Shown: piece after piece, positions 1-5,613 of the stretch
Numbering within the stretch: position 1 is the first letter of the stretch
How the letters are laid out: each line of letters begins with the position of its first letter
Assembly: GCA_030523505.1 (NCBI GenBank)
Contig: JAUNIK010000194.1
Span: 1-5,642, forward strand
Origin: Prevotellaceae bacterium
GTDB taxonomy: Bacteria; Bacteroidota; Bacteroidia; Bacteroidales; Bacteroidaceae
DNA length: 5,642 nt
Reading direction: 5' to 3'
Program-made: the position numbers and the translations under genes
Notes under the pieces: model-generated
Told to the model about the DNA's origin: nothing
Database searches by the model: none
Seen by the model: only the letters and a program-made list of their open reading frames with translations

Positions 1-2124
1 CTCAATCTGCTTGGCGAAATACTTATACTGCTGCATCTGGGTGTATTCAGCTATCCATTTTGCAAACTCACCTACTGTCAGCATCTTCTCGTTGGTTGGT
101 GTCTGTCCTTCACGAACTTTCATGCCACGAGGACACCCCCAAAGCAGCCACATCATCATGCCTGCACGCAGACCATAGACTGCTGCACGATTGGCCAACT
201 GTCGGAAAATGCTTTCACCGCTTTCCTTGTAGAGTTCCACCTGCTCGCCCATATATTCGTTCATCATACGAAGCAGATAGTCGCATGGGAAATATTCCAC
301 ACCTGTTTCTACTTCACCGCTTGGCAGTGTGTGTTCCTTGCCTTCGCCGATGGCGCTGATGAAGTCCAGAGCCTTGTCAAGTCGGTTCTGCTGAGCCTTG
401 GAAAGCGACTTGTACTTCGGACTGAATCCGTCGAGTCCTGGGTCGAGGTCAACAATCATGAAGCGTGAGGCTGTACCATCTTCGATGGCTGCCGAATTGA
501 AGAATCGCATCATCATGGCAGGAGTGCCACAGAGAACGAGGTTGAGATAGCAATGGAAGAACACATTGGCCGACTGATCGGTCTTTGTCTCTTTCGACAC
601 TATGCCATTGTCGAAGCCCTTCTTGATGACATAGCCTATCTGCGAACCGTGTTCAGAACGGAGACTTCCAATGAGCGAACTAATCTCTTCGGTACAGAGG
701 AATCCGTGCTTACCCTTGAGTTCGTTAAGGGCATCGATGAGTTGAGCCGATGTTATGTTGTCGGCAAGGATTGGCGATGCATAGACATTACGCTTTTGGC
801 GAACCTGCATGTTGGTGGTTTCCAATCGTTCCTTGCGTTCGGCTTCAGCCTTGTCGGTCATCTCCTTCTTGTGGATGAGCAACTTCGACAAAACCTTCTG
901 TTCAAGGTTGTTGATGAAGCCCTTACCACCACCGAACTGCGATGTTACAGCAACGAAAAATGCAAGGCTATGTGTACGATTTTCGTCACAGAAACGCACA
1001 CCAGTGCCGAGAGTGCCCAACATTGCCATGAGAGCCATGAGAACGGCCATGTGCTGGCGTTGAGGATAACAGTTGAGAATGTCGCAAACCACAGGTGGGA
1101 GAAGGTCGTAAGGAGGCAAAACCAATGGTTCCTTCTTGACGCCCAGATCGGCTCTCACACTGCGAAAGATGCTCTGCATCATCGGTGACATGTTTCGTGT
1201 ATAACCACCTCGCTGACTGATACCGTTGGATACTGCATGACGAATCTCCTCATCGTCGAGACCAACCTGCTTGAACAGTGGTGCCAACAGTTCATAGGTG
1301 TAGCGGAAATCGCAGTTTGTGAGAGGTCGCAACTGAACAGCCATCTTGAAAGCAGTAGTCTCACGGTTGCCCTCTTTTGTCACTCCGTCGCCGCACATCT
1401 GTTCCATCAGTCGATGTATGATTTCCTTCATCGGTATGTTCTCATACATCACACCATCAAGATACGAGAGCATCTCGTCGGTGGCGGTTACTTCTGTGCT
1501 GTCTTCCTGTGCTACGAAAGGCTCTTCTGCAGGTGTCACAACCTTATCCTCGAGTTCAATCTCAGGAAGCGAAAACAGTTGATCATCTACTTTAATCATA
1601 TACTCACAAGGTACTGCGTATGAACCTCTTGAGATATTGCAGACTTTCTTGTCACGCTCCAGATAAAGAGTGTTTGCTACTCTTGTCTGACACTTAATGA
1701 TCGACTCGCCTGGGTTGAGTTTTGTGACTAATCGCAGACCTTCGCCACTTGGAGAGATTCCGGCATAGAGCACACCGAGCGACTCCTCGAATGGTTCAAC
1801 ATTGAGAGTGTACCAACTGCGAATGTCGGCAATTTGTGTGTGGTCGAAATCGTGAATGCACAGGCCAGTAGAGATAGCTGTTTCCACAACAGGCTGTTCG
1901 CCTCCGTCCTCGCAGTGAGCCATGAAGATGATGAGTGGTAACTCGCCCTTGAGTTTTCGCAAGTCCTCTCCCTGTTTCTTAGCCTCTGGAATGCGGTTAA
2001 GGCATACATCAGTAACCACAGGTCGATTAGCTAATTCCATAAATGCCTCGCGTGAAGTGAGGGCTTTGGTGACTCCTGAAAACTGAGTTTCCATGAAGCC
2101 GATAGATGTTTTTTTCTTACTCAT
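1..2124 (-). CDS. BT4734-like / DUF3987 primase-helicase-like protein, C-terminus cut by window edge
   Basis: This is an uninterrupted reading frame of 708 codons from the ATG at 2124 to the window edge, with no stop reached. I see three parts. Residues ~1-190 resemble the BT4734/VirE-N domain: HDFDH at 91-95 and SPSGEGLR at 124-131 sit where archaeo-eukaryotic-primase-like families carry their metal-binding acidic pair and SxGxG motif, although the usual following His is replaced here by Arg-Leu. Residues ~215-320 contain EGNRET (251-256) and resemble a PriCT-type helical linker. From LPPYDLLPP (336-344) onward it reads as DUF3987, with a P-loop-like GGGKG at 398-402 and a Walker-B-like FLCTEE at 475-480. 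Proteins of this build are common in Bacteroidota integrative and mobilizable elements, where a role in priming or unwinding element DNA is inferred. They are often labelled 'virulence protein E' without evidence for virulence. The gene has its own promoter just upstream. Family assignment is by eye; the biochemical role is inference. Confidence 0.85.
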   Translation of the reverse strand, partial: MSKKKTSIGFMETQFSGVTKALTSREAFMELANRPVVTDVCLNRIPEAKKQGEDLRKLKGELPLIIFMAHCEDGGEQPVVETAISTGLCIHDFDHTQIADIRSWYTLNVEPFEESLGVLYAGISPSGEGLRLVTKLNPGESIIKCQTRVANTLYLERDKKVCNISRGSYAVPCEYMIKVDDQLFSLPEIELEDKVVTPAEEPFVAQEDSTEVTATDEMLSYLDGVMYENIPMKEIIHRLMEQMCGDGVTKEGNRETTAFKMAVQLRPLTNCDFRYTYELLAPLFKQVGLDDEEIRHAVSNGISQRGGYTRNMSPMMQSIFRSVRADLGVKKEPLVLPPYDLLPPVVCDILNCYPQRQHMAVLMALMAMLGTLGTGVRFCDENRTHSLAFFVAVTSQFGGGKGFINNLEQKVLSKLLIHKKEMTDKAEAERKERLETTNMQVRQKRNVYASPILADNITSAQLIDALNELKGKHGFLCTEEISSLIGSLRSEHGSQIGYVIKKGFDNGIVSKETKTDQSANVFFHCYLNLVLCGTPAMMMRFFNSAAIEDGTASRFMIVDLDPGLDGFSPKYKSLSKAQQNRLDKALDFISAIGEGKEHTLPSGEVETGVEYFPCDYLLRMMNEYMGEQVELYKESGESIFRQLANRAAVYGLRAGMMMWLLWGCPRGMKVREGQTPTNEKMLTVGEFAKWIAEYTQMQQYKYFAKQIE

Positions 2125-2148
2125 ATAACAATTGATTTTTTACTGTTG

Positions 2149-2179
2149 CAAAGGTAATAACAAATCGCTGTATAACAAA
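2149..2179 (-). promoter_or_regulatory. Bacteroidota-type promoter for the DUF3987 gene
   Basis: Read on the minus strand, TTTG (2179-2176) is followed by exactly 19 bases and then TACCTTTG (2156-2149). This matches the Bacteroides primary sigma factor consensus TTTG-N19-TAnnTTTG at every fixed position. Transcription should start near 2142-2145, leaving a leader of about 20 A/T-rich bases before the ATG at 2124, with no Shine-Dalgarno sequence, as is usual in this phylum. The -33 TTTG lies inside the U-tract of the upstream terminator. Confidence 0.75.
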
Positions 2180-2220
2180 AAAACACCAATTAACTCGATT
2201 GGAGTTAGTTGGTGCTTTTT
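2177..2220 (-). terminator. Rho-independent terminator after the 184-residue gene, possibly bidirectional
   Basis: A 13-bp stem pairs 2184-2196 (CACCAATTAACTC) with 2202-2214 (GAGTTAGTTGGTG). It has one wobble pair and a 5-base loop. On the minus strand the stem is followed by seven T (2183-2177), a good intrinsic terminator 65 bases past the stop of the 184-residue gene. On the plus strand it is followed by C and five T (2216-2220), so it could also stop rightward transcription, although no rightward gene is seen. It separates the 184-residue gene from the DUF3987 gene, which starts from its own promoter. Confidence 0.85.
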
Positions 2221-2235
2221 GCTACTTAGTTGGCG
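2205..2235. repeat. Short direct repeat TTAGTTGGYG next to the terminator
   Basis: TTAGTTGGTG (2205-2214, the right arm of the terminator stem) recurs with one change as TTAGTTGGCG at 2226-2235, a shift of 21 bases, about two helical turns. The left stem arm is a third, inverted copy. It may be a chance by-product of terminator duplication or a protein-binding repeat. I see no further copies close by. Confidence 0.4.
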
Positions 2236-2275
2236 TAGAATCCGACTTATTTAGTGCAAAATCTGTAAAATGTTA

Positions 2276-2281
2276 TTACTA
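2276..2281 (-). other. Tandem stop codons
   Basis: The stop codon of the 184-residue gene (TAG, 2281-2279) is followed in frame by TAA (2278-2276) and again TAA (2275-2273). This would block readthrough and supports the assigned end and frame. Confidence 0.6.
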
Positions 2282-2833
2282 AATATTTTTTTGAAAAAAT
2301 GAAATTTTCTGTTCTGTTACCATTCTTATTAAATACCACGCGTGCAAAAGGGTTTTACTTTCAGTTGACAGACGGGTTTCACTGATTGTCGTTTTCAACT
2401 GGTCGAGGGTGGAAATGCTCATATACATTTCATACGACAATGGGTCGTCAATGATTGCATGTATCTTTTTGTTGACGTTGCTTCCATGAACCAGATACTG
2501 CTTGTCGATGTTGTTCTGTATGATCTTGAGGTATGTATCAACATTATTGCCCGGTTTGATGATGCCCATAGCAGCAAATGCCACATAAGCAAGAATCCAG
2601 AAACGGGTCTTCGAAATGCCGACACCTGCTATCACGATTCTTCCGGTGAGTGGCGCATAGTATTTCTCGATGACCGATTTCAGGCAACTCAGCATCAACT
2701 CCTTGCCGTTGTCATCGACAAAGAGTCTGACCGTTGGACGATGTGCTGGTCGCTTGACGGCTTTCTTTTCCTCTTGCTTTCTTTTATACTCGAGGAATTC
2801 CTTTAATATTTTATCTTCTGCTTCAATCAACAT
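2279..2833 (-). CDS. Hypothetical 184-residue protein of the mobile-element region
   Basis: I do not recognise this family. The ATG at 2833 is the first possible start because an in-frame TGA lies three codons upstream. The N-terminus (1-30) is highly charged and helical, rich in Glu and Lys, and could form a short coiled coil. Residues 66-92 form a hydrophobic stretch (IVIAGVGISKTRFWILAYVA and onward) broken by Lys-Thr-Arg, so it reads as a buried helical pair rather than a clear membrane anchor. The C-terminal half is mixed and basic, with no catalytic motif I can name. There is no signal peptide. The stop is triple: TAG, TAA, TAA in frame. It lies 154 bases upstream of the DUF3987 gene in the same direction but is separated from it by a terminator and a new promoter. 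By position it could be a small regulator or an accessory replication protein of the same element; this is inference only. Confidence 0.75.
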   Translation of the reverse strand: MLIEAEDKILKEFLEYKRKQEEKKAVKRPAHRPTVRLFVDDNGKELMLSCLKSVIEKYYAPLTGRIVIAGVGISKTRFWILAYVAFAAMGIIKPGNNVDTYLKIIQNNIDKQYLVHGSNVNKKIHAIIDDPLSYEMYMSISTLDQLKTTISETRLSTESKTLLHAWYLIRMVTEQKISFFQKNI

Positions 2834-2885
2834 GCGCTGTTTTCAATGCATAAATCAACGATATGGCAAACTACTCCTATAACAC

Positions 2886-2920
2886 CAAAACTAACCTCAC
2901 CTAACATAACATAACACAAA
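2886..2920 (-). promoter_or_regulatory. Weak candidate promoter of the 184-residue gene
   Basis: On the minus strand TAGTTTTG (2893-2886) fits the Bacteroidota -7 element TAnnTTTG. The nearest TTTG upstream (2920-2917) is 23 bases away instead of about 19, so the match is imperfect. The leader would be about 45-50 bases. The left pentamer array (2891-2915) lies almost exactly between the two elements, where an operator would be expected if the promoter is real. Confidence 0.35.
2891..2915. repeat. Left array of five pentamers (consensus NTAAC)
   Basis: Five consecutive 5-base units are visible on the plus strand: CTAAC, CTCAC, CTAAC, ATAAC, ATAAC. The last 14 bases (2902-2915) are an exact inverted copy of 3195-3208 in the right array. 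The unit is too short for typical plasmid iterons. Binding site, arm of a long RNA stem, or terminal inverted repeat of a small non-autonomous element are all open. Confidence 0.7.
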
Positions 2921-2967
2921 CCAAGGTTGGGCGAAGGGAGAAAAATCAGGCGGAAATTGCAGAAACT

Positions 2968-2982
2968 ATTGATTATCAATCA
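2968..2982. repeat. AT-rich palindrome ATTGAT-T-ATCAAT
   Basis: ATTGAT (2968-2973) and ATCAAT (2975-2980) are perfect inverted copies around a single T, within an A/T-rich block. Such a palindrome could be a dimeric regulator site. It lies about 140 bases upstream of the 184-residue gene start, which is far for direct promoter control, so its role is unknown. Confidence 0.4.
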
Positions 2983-3161
2983 TTTATATTGTCTATATAT
3001 TGACTTCTTTGGCTATGATTTTTCCTTTGTTTTGCAGAATCCGGCTTTTACCCGTCAAAAATCCGTTGCTTAGATAGTGATTTCCACGGTCAGTCCGTAG
3101 GCTGTTCACCTAACACATGCTACACCGAAGGCGAAGAACAGCAAGGCTATCAATCGCTCGT

Positions 3162-3175
3162 GTATGTGCACGTAC
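3162..3175. repeat. 14-base near-palindrome with GTGCAC core
   Basis: GTATGTGCACGTAC is symmetric except for one T/G position pair, with a perfect GTGCAC core. It lies 8 bases from the right pentamer array and 55 bases past the stop of the 316-residue gene. No T-tract follows on either strand, so it is not an intrinsic terminator. A dimeric protein site is possible. Confidence 0.4.
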
Positions 3176-3182
3176 CTTATTA

Positions 3183-3207
3183 ATGTTATGTTACGTTATG
3201 TTATGTT
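3183..3207. repeat. Right array of five pentamers (consensus ATGTT), inverted to the left array
   Basis: Five consecutive units are seen on the plus strand: ATGTT, ATGTT, ACGTT, ATGTT, ATGTT. Read on the minus strand this is the same NTAAC-type repeat as at 2891-2915. The 14 bases at 3195-3208 are perfectly complementary to 2902-2915. The array starts 22 bases past the stop codon of the 316-residue gene. Confidence 0.75.
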
Positions 3208-3229
3208 ACTCTGATAGGATGTTGCCGAT

Positions 3230-4180
3230 TTAATCCATAATGTTAAAAGTCAACTCAAACAGTCGGCAGTTGTTAGAGAAGATATAATTGAACGTGTGGT
3301 CTTCGTCGTCCAGAACCACTCCGTGCTTCTCGGCAAGACTGGTGAGTTTGTCGCGCATCACTTGTAGGGCATCCTCAAGGGTTTTTGGCAGCAAATCAGG
3401 CACATCACCTCTCATTATCGGAGCCAACCACGCATTCAGTTCCTTCGCCATCCTCACCTCACGGGGACTAAACGCTTCTTTGAAAAATCCCACGAGAGCA
3501 TCATAGTTGCCAAGCCCCCACCCTCTCAGTCCGAGCATCTTGCCAATCTCCTCGTGCTGTTTCATGCGGAAGAGCAGATACATAAAGTTGATTTTCTTGT
3601 CGTACAACTCCTTTTGCCTGAGTTTTGAATTCCCCATTTTGACATGCATAATCTCATGGGCAAGGCGATCCTGATAAATGCCATTCACTCTCACATTCTT
3701 TTCAAGAATCTCGTCGGCGATGATTGCAGCCAAACGGAGCGATAACATTTCATGGCCTTTTTCGTAGATAAAATCAACGAGGTCTTGGTTTTGGAGCGAG
3801 AACTTCTTGCCCCATACCGTCATAAATGAAGGAATCTTGAACGCACGAGCAAGATCTACACCATAAGCCATGGTACCCACACCTGCAAAGAACTTCATTT
3901 CTTCGACAGCGCTAGGCCCAAAGTCCTTGAAAATGCGAAAATCAGTATATACGGGTTTGCCGTTATCTCCCATATCGGGATTACCAAAATAATCGTAGGC
4001 ATAAATCAAGGTCGTCATGAAATTAAACTCATGAAGTCCCTTTTCAAGCAGTTTCACTGCTGCTTTGATCTTCTTTCTTGGTGTGAGTTTTGCGAAATCC
4101 ATAACAATCTCCTTCTCATACAAACCATGAAGGAGTTCATACAAATATTTAGGATGTTCTTCGCGTGTAAACTGTTTCAT
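3230..4180 (-). CDS. Hypothetical 316-residue, mostly helical protein with a HExxH motif
   Basis: I do not recognise the family. The start at 4180 is the first in-frame ATG; a nearby upstream ATG is out of frame and ends after three codons. The protein appears soluble: no signal peptide, no membrane segment, and a sequence dominated by charged amphipathic helices. Notable segments are a basic patch TPRKKIKAAVK (33-43), a Gly/Asp-rich loop near 66-80, and DRLAHEIMHVKMGNSKLRQK (171-190). That last segment contains HEIMH (175-179), matching the HExxH zinc-peptidase signature. The spacing does not fit the metzincin pattern HExxHxxGxxH, and I cannot place a convincing third ligand, so peptidase activity is unproven; the motif may be chance in a helix. 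The gene follows codB by 87 bases in the same direction without a visible terminator, so co-transcription is possible, but no role in cytosine use is evident. It ends at the repeat-rich gap on its other side. Confidence 0.8.
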   Translation of the reverse strand: MKQFTREEHPKYLYELLHGLYEKEIVMDFAKLTPRKKIKAAVKLLEKGLHEFNFMTTLIYAYDYFGNPDMGDNGKPVYTDFRIFKDFGPSAVEEMKFFAGVGTMAYGVDLARAFKIPSFMTVWGKKFSLQNQDLVDFIYEKGHEMLSLRLAAIIADEILEKNVRVNGIYQDRLAHEIMHVKMGNSKLRQKELYDKKINFMYLLFRMKQHEEIGKMLGLRGWGLGNYDALVGFFKEAFSPREVRMAKELNAWLAPIMRGDVPDLLPKTLEDALQVMRDKLTSLAEKHGVVLDDEDHTFNYIFSNNCRLFELTFNIMD

Positions 4181-4267
4181 ATAATCATATTTTTTGTTCT
4201 GACTACAAAGAAACTATAATTATGCTAAACAACCGACAATCATTAACATCTTTTTCTGTATCTATTG
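4181..4267. other. Short gap between codB and the 316-residue gene
   Basis: These 87 A/T-rich bases contain no stem-loop followed by a T-tract on the minus strand, so I see no terminator for codB. They contain a minimal out-of-frame ATG-ATT-ATA-TGA whose TGA overlaps the start codon of the 316-residue gene. A partial -7 match (TTTCTTTG, 4213-4206) exists without a matching -33 element. Confidence 0.45.
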
Positions 4268-5497
4268 CTATCTCTTCACAAAATATGCATTTGCGAGGTA
4301 GCATACTGCTGCGATGGCCATGCCGTTGATGCTGGCTATGCCCCATGTGATGGTGTTGGCAACGATGGCTCCGAGGATGACGCCCATTACCGAGCTCCAT
4401 CTGACGGTCACTTCCTCTCGGTCCTTCTTTCCAATGAAATAGTCGAGGATGAGGATCATTCCGAGTGGTGGCAGTGTGCAGTTCAGAATGTTCAGCCAGT
4501 CGCAGAAGTTCCAATACAGCCATACGGCAAGCAGGGTTCCTATCGCACCAGCCACGAGCACCATTGTGTGCTTTGGCAAACCGAAGATGTTGGCAAGTCC
4601 CAATCCCGAGGTGTAGATGGCATTATCATTGGTTGTCCAGATGTTGAGACCAAGCACGATGAGTGCCACATAGAATAATCCGAGGTTTATCATCACCTCG
4701 AAGATATCGTTGCCTCCTACATAGATGCTACTGATGGCACCGAAGAAGAACATCAGACTGTTGCCGATGAAGAATGCCACAACGGTTACCCACAGGCCTT
4801 GCCATTTTGTGCGGGCAAAACGGGTGAAGTTTGGTGTGGATGTTCCTCCCGAAACGAAACTGCCGATCACCAATCCTATTCCAGCGAAGAGCGACATGTC
4901 CTTTGTGCCACGGGCAAACTGGCTCACGAGTGTGCCGTCGCCCTGCTGAACAGCCATCACCATTGCTAATGTACCGAGAATGGCAACACTCGGAACTGCG
5001 ATATAACTGATCCACGCCAGACTCTTGATACCGAAATAAGCCGTAGCCGTCATCAGCAATCCTGCAATGCCCACAATGGCGTAACCCTCAAAAGGCATGT
5101 GGTCAGGCGACACTTCGATGTGCAGTATCTGTGTGACAACAGGTATGGCGAACATTGCAATGCCCACACCAAACCAGCCTATCTGTGTGAAGGCAATCAT
5201 GCCACTTGGCAACCAGCTGCCTTTCTGTCCGAAACTGCGACGTGACAGCATGTCGAGTGTCATTCCGCTGTTTGCTCCGATATATCCGAGGATTCCGGTG
5301 TAGGTGCTGAGAATCAGTCCTCCGAAGAGCAATGCCTGGAGGAATCCCCAGAGATCCATGCCCTCGGCGAGTTTCTGGCCGGTCCACATACTTGCCGAGA
5401 AGAATGTGAATCCGAGCATAATCATAAACATGGACAGAAGTCCCTTGCGTTTCTCTACCGGTACGGTAGTCTTGGTGTAATCAATGTCTTGTTTCAT
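4268..5497 (-). CDS. codB: Cytosine permease (NCS1 family)
   Basis: This inner-membrane transporter imports cytosine, normally for deamination to uracil and pyrimidine salvage. The 409 residues are close to E. coli CodB (419), and the resemblance is strong throughout: SASMWTG (34-40), GYIGA (71-75), SFGQKGSWLPS (88-98), TQIGWFGVGIAMFAIPV (104-120) and GLNIWTTNDNAIYTSGLG (283-300). These are signature positions of CodB-type NCS1 carriers; the WFG and NIWTTNDNA segments lie in the regions associated with substrate and cation binding. About twelve hydrophobic membrane segments run from residue ~20 to ~405. The short charged N-terminus (MKQDIDYTKTTVPVEKRKG) matches the CodB cytoplasmic start, which supports the ATG at 5497. 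No cytosine deaminase (codA) is visible downstream; one could lie upstream beyond the right edge. The leader (5498-5526) is very A/T-rich with no clear Shine-Dalgarno. No truncation or missing block is apparent. Confidence 0.95.
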   Translation of the reverse strand: MKQDIDYTKTTVPVEKRKGLLSMFMIMLGFTFFSASMWTGQKLAEGMDLWGFLQALLFGGLILSTYTGILGYIGANSGMTLDMLSRRSFGQKGSWLPSGMIAFTQIGWFGVGIAMFAIPVVTQILHIEVSPDHMPFEGYAIVGIAGLLMTATAYFGIKSLAWISYIAVPSVAILGTLAMVMAVQQGDGTLVSQFARGTKDMSLFAGIGLVIGSFVSGGTSTPNFTRFARTKWQGLWVTVVAFFIGNSLMFFFGAISSIYVGGNDIFEVMINLGLFYVALIVLGLNIWTTNDNAIYTSGLGLANIFGLPKHTMVLVAGAIGTLLAVWLYWNFCDWLNILNCTLPPLGMILILDYFIGKKDREEVTVRWSSVMGVILGAIVANTITWGIASINGMAIAAVCYLANAYFVKR

Positions 5498-5526
5498 ATT
5501 GTTGTGGAATTATATTATAAAATATA

Positions 5527-5563
5527 AGCCCCCCTCCATCTCCCCCCTCATTGGGGGAGGGCT
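5527..5563. repeat. C/G-rich hairpin repeat upstream of codB
   Basis: An inner stem pairs CTCCCCC (5540-5546) with GGGGGAG (5553-5559) around a 6-base loop. An alternative outer pairing joins AGCCCCCCTCC (5527-5537) imperfectly with GGGGGAGGGCT (5553-5563). The two folds exclude each other. It resembles the dispersed CCCTCCCC/GGGGAGGG intergenic repeats I know from Bacteroidales genomes. On the minus strand it carries two runs of six G. It lies 30 bases upstream of the codB start, so it may sit in the codB leader or just before its promoter. Confidence 0.6.
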
Positions 5564-5613
5564 ATGAAGTTAGCCTTGTTGGCGGAAAGCGCACTGTCAG
5601 AAAGAGTAGATAC

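Larger units (their letters stand above)
2834..3229. other. Gene-free stretch between the 184- and 316-residue genes
   Basis: I find no convincing reading frame, tRNA or known riboswitch in these 396 bases on either strand; short ATG-started frames are closed quickly. The stretch holds the two inverted pentamer arrays, an A/T-rich block (about 2965-3005), an AT palindrome, a 7-bp inverted repeat (GCTGTTC 3101-3107 with GAACAGC 3136-3142), a small stem ACGG-TCAGT-CCGT near 3090, and a 14-base near-palindrome at 3162-3175. It is unusually structured for an intergenic gap between two genes of the same direction. It could be an element junction, a replication or transfer origin, a MITE-like insertion, or an untranslated RNA. 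Confidence 0.55.

Noticed and set aside
553..1188. 211-codon plus-strand reading frame opposite the DUF3987 gene
   Set aside because: The minus strand across the same bases carries a continuous, domain-bearing protein. The plus-strand frame has no recognisable domain, and overlapping alternative frames here are shadows of the coding strand.
2459..2806. 115-codon plus-strand frame inside the 184-residue gene
   Set aside because: It is antisense to a gene with its own terminator and stops. The composition looks like a mirror of the coding strand and no promoter for it is visible.
3060..3180. tRNA or other known structured RNA
   Set aside because: Short inverted repeats are present, but there is no T-loop GGTTCGAATCC-type segment, no cloverleaf spacing and no match to a riboswitch I know.
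2891..3208. CRISPR array or retron RNA
   Set aside because: The units are 5 bases with no spacers, so not CRISPR. The inverted arrays superficially recall the inverted repeats of a retron RNA, but no reverse transcriptase gene is present in the window.
3646..3660. Metzincin-type peptidase in the 316-residue protein
   Set aside because: HEIMH is followed by VKMGNSK, so the Gly is one position off and the third His of HExxHxxGxxH is absent.
4206..4213. Possible promoter for the 316-residue gene (TTTCTTTG)
   Set aside because: One of the fixed -7 positions is wrong and there is no TTTG near 19 bases upstream, so I do not call it.
4265..4678. 137-codon plus-strand frame inside codB
   Set aside because: codB is unmistakable on the other strand; the antisense frame is rich in His, Asp and Cys as expected for the complement of membrane-protein codons.
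5511..5520. TATAAT-like sequence upstream of codB
   Set aside because: The TATAAT -10 consensus is not the one used by Bacteroidota primary sigma factor, and the stretch is simply A/T-rich. No TAnnTTTG with a matching TTTG is found there.
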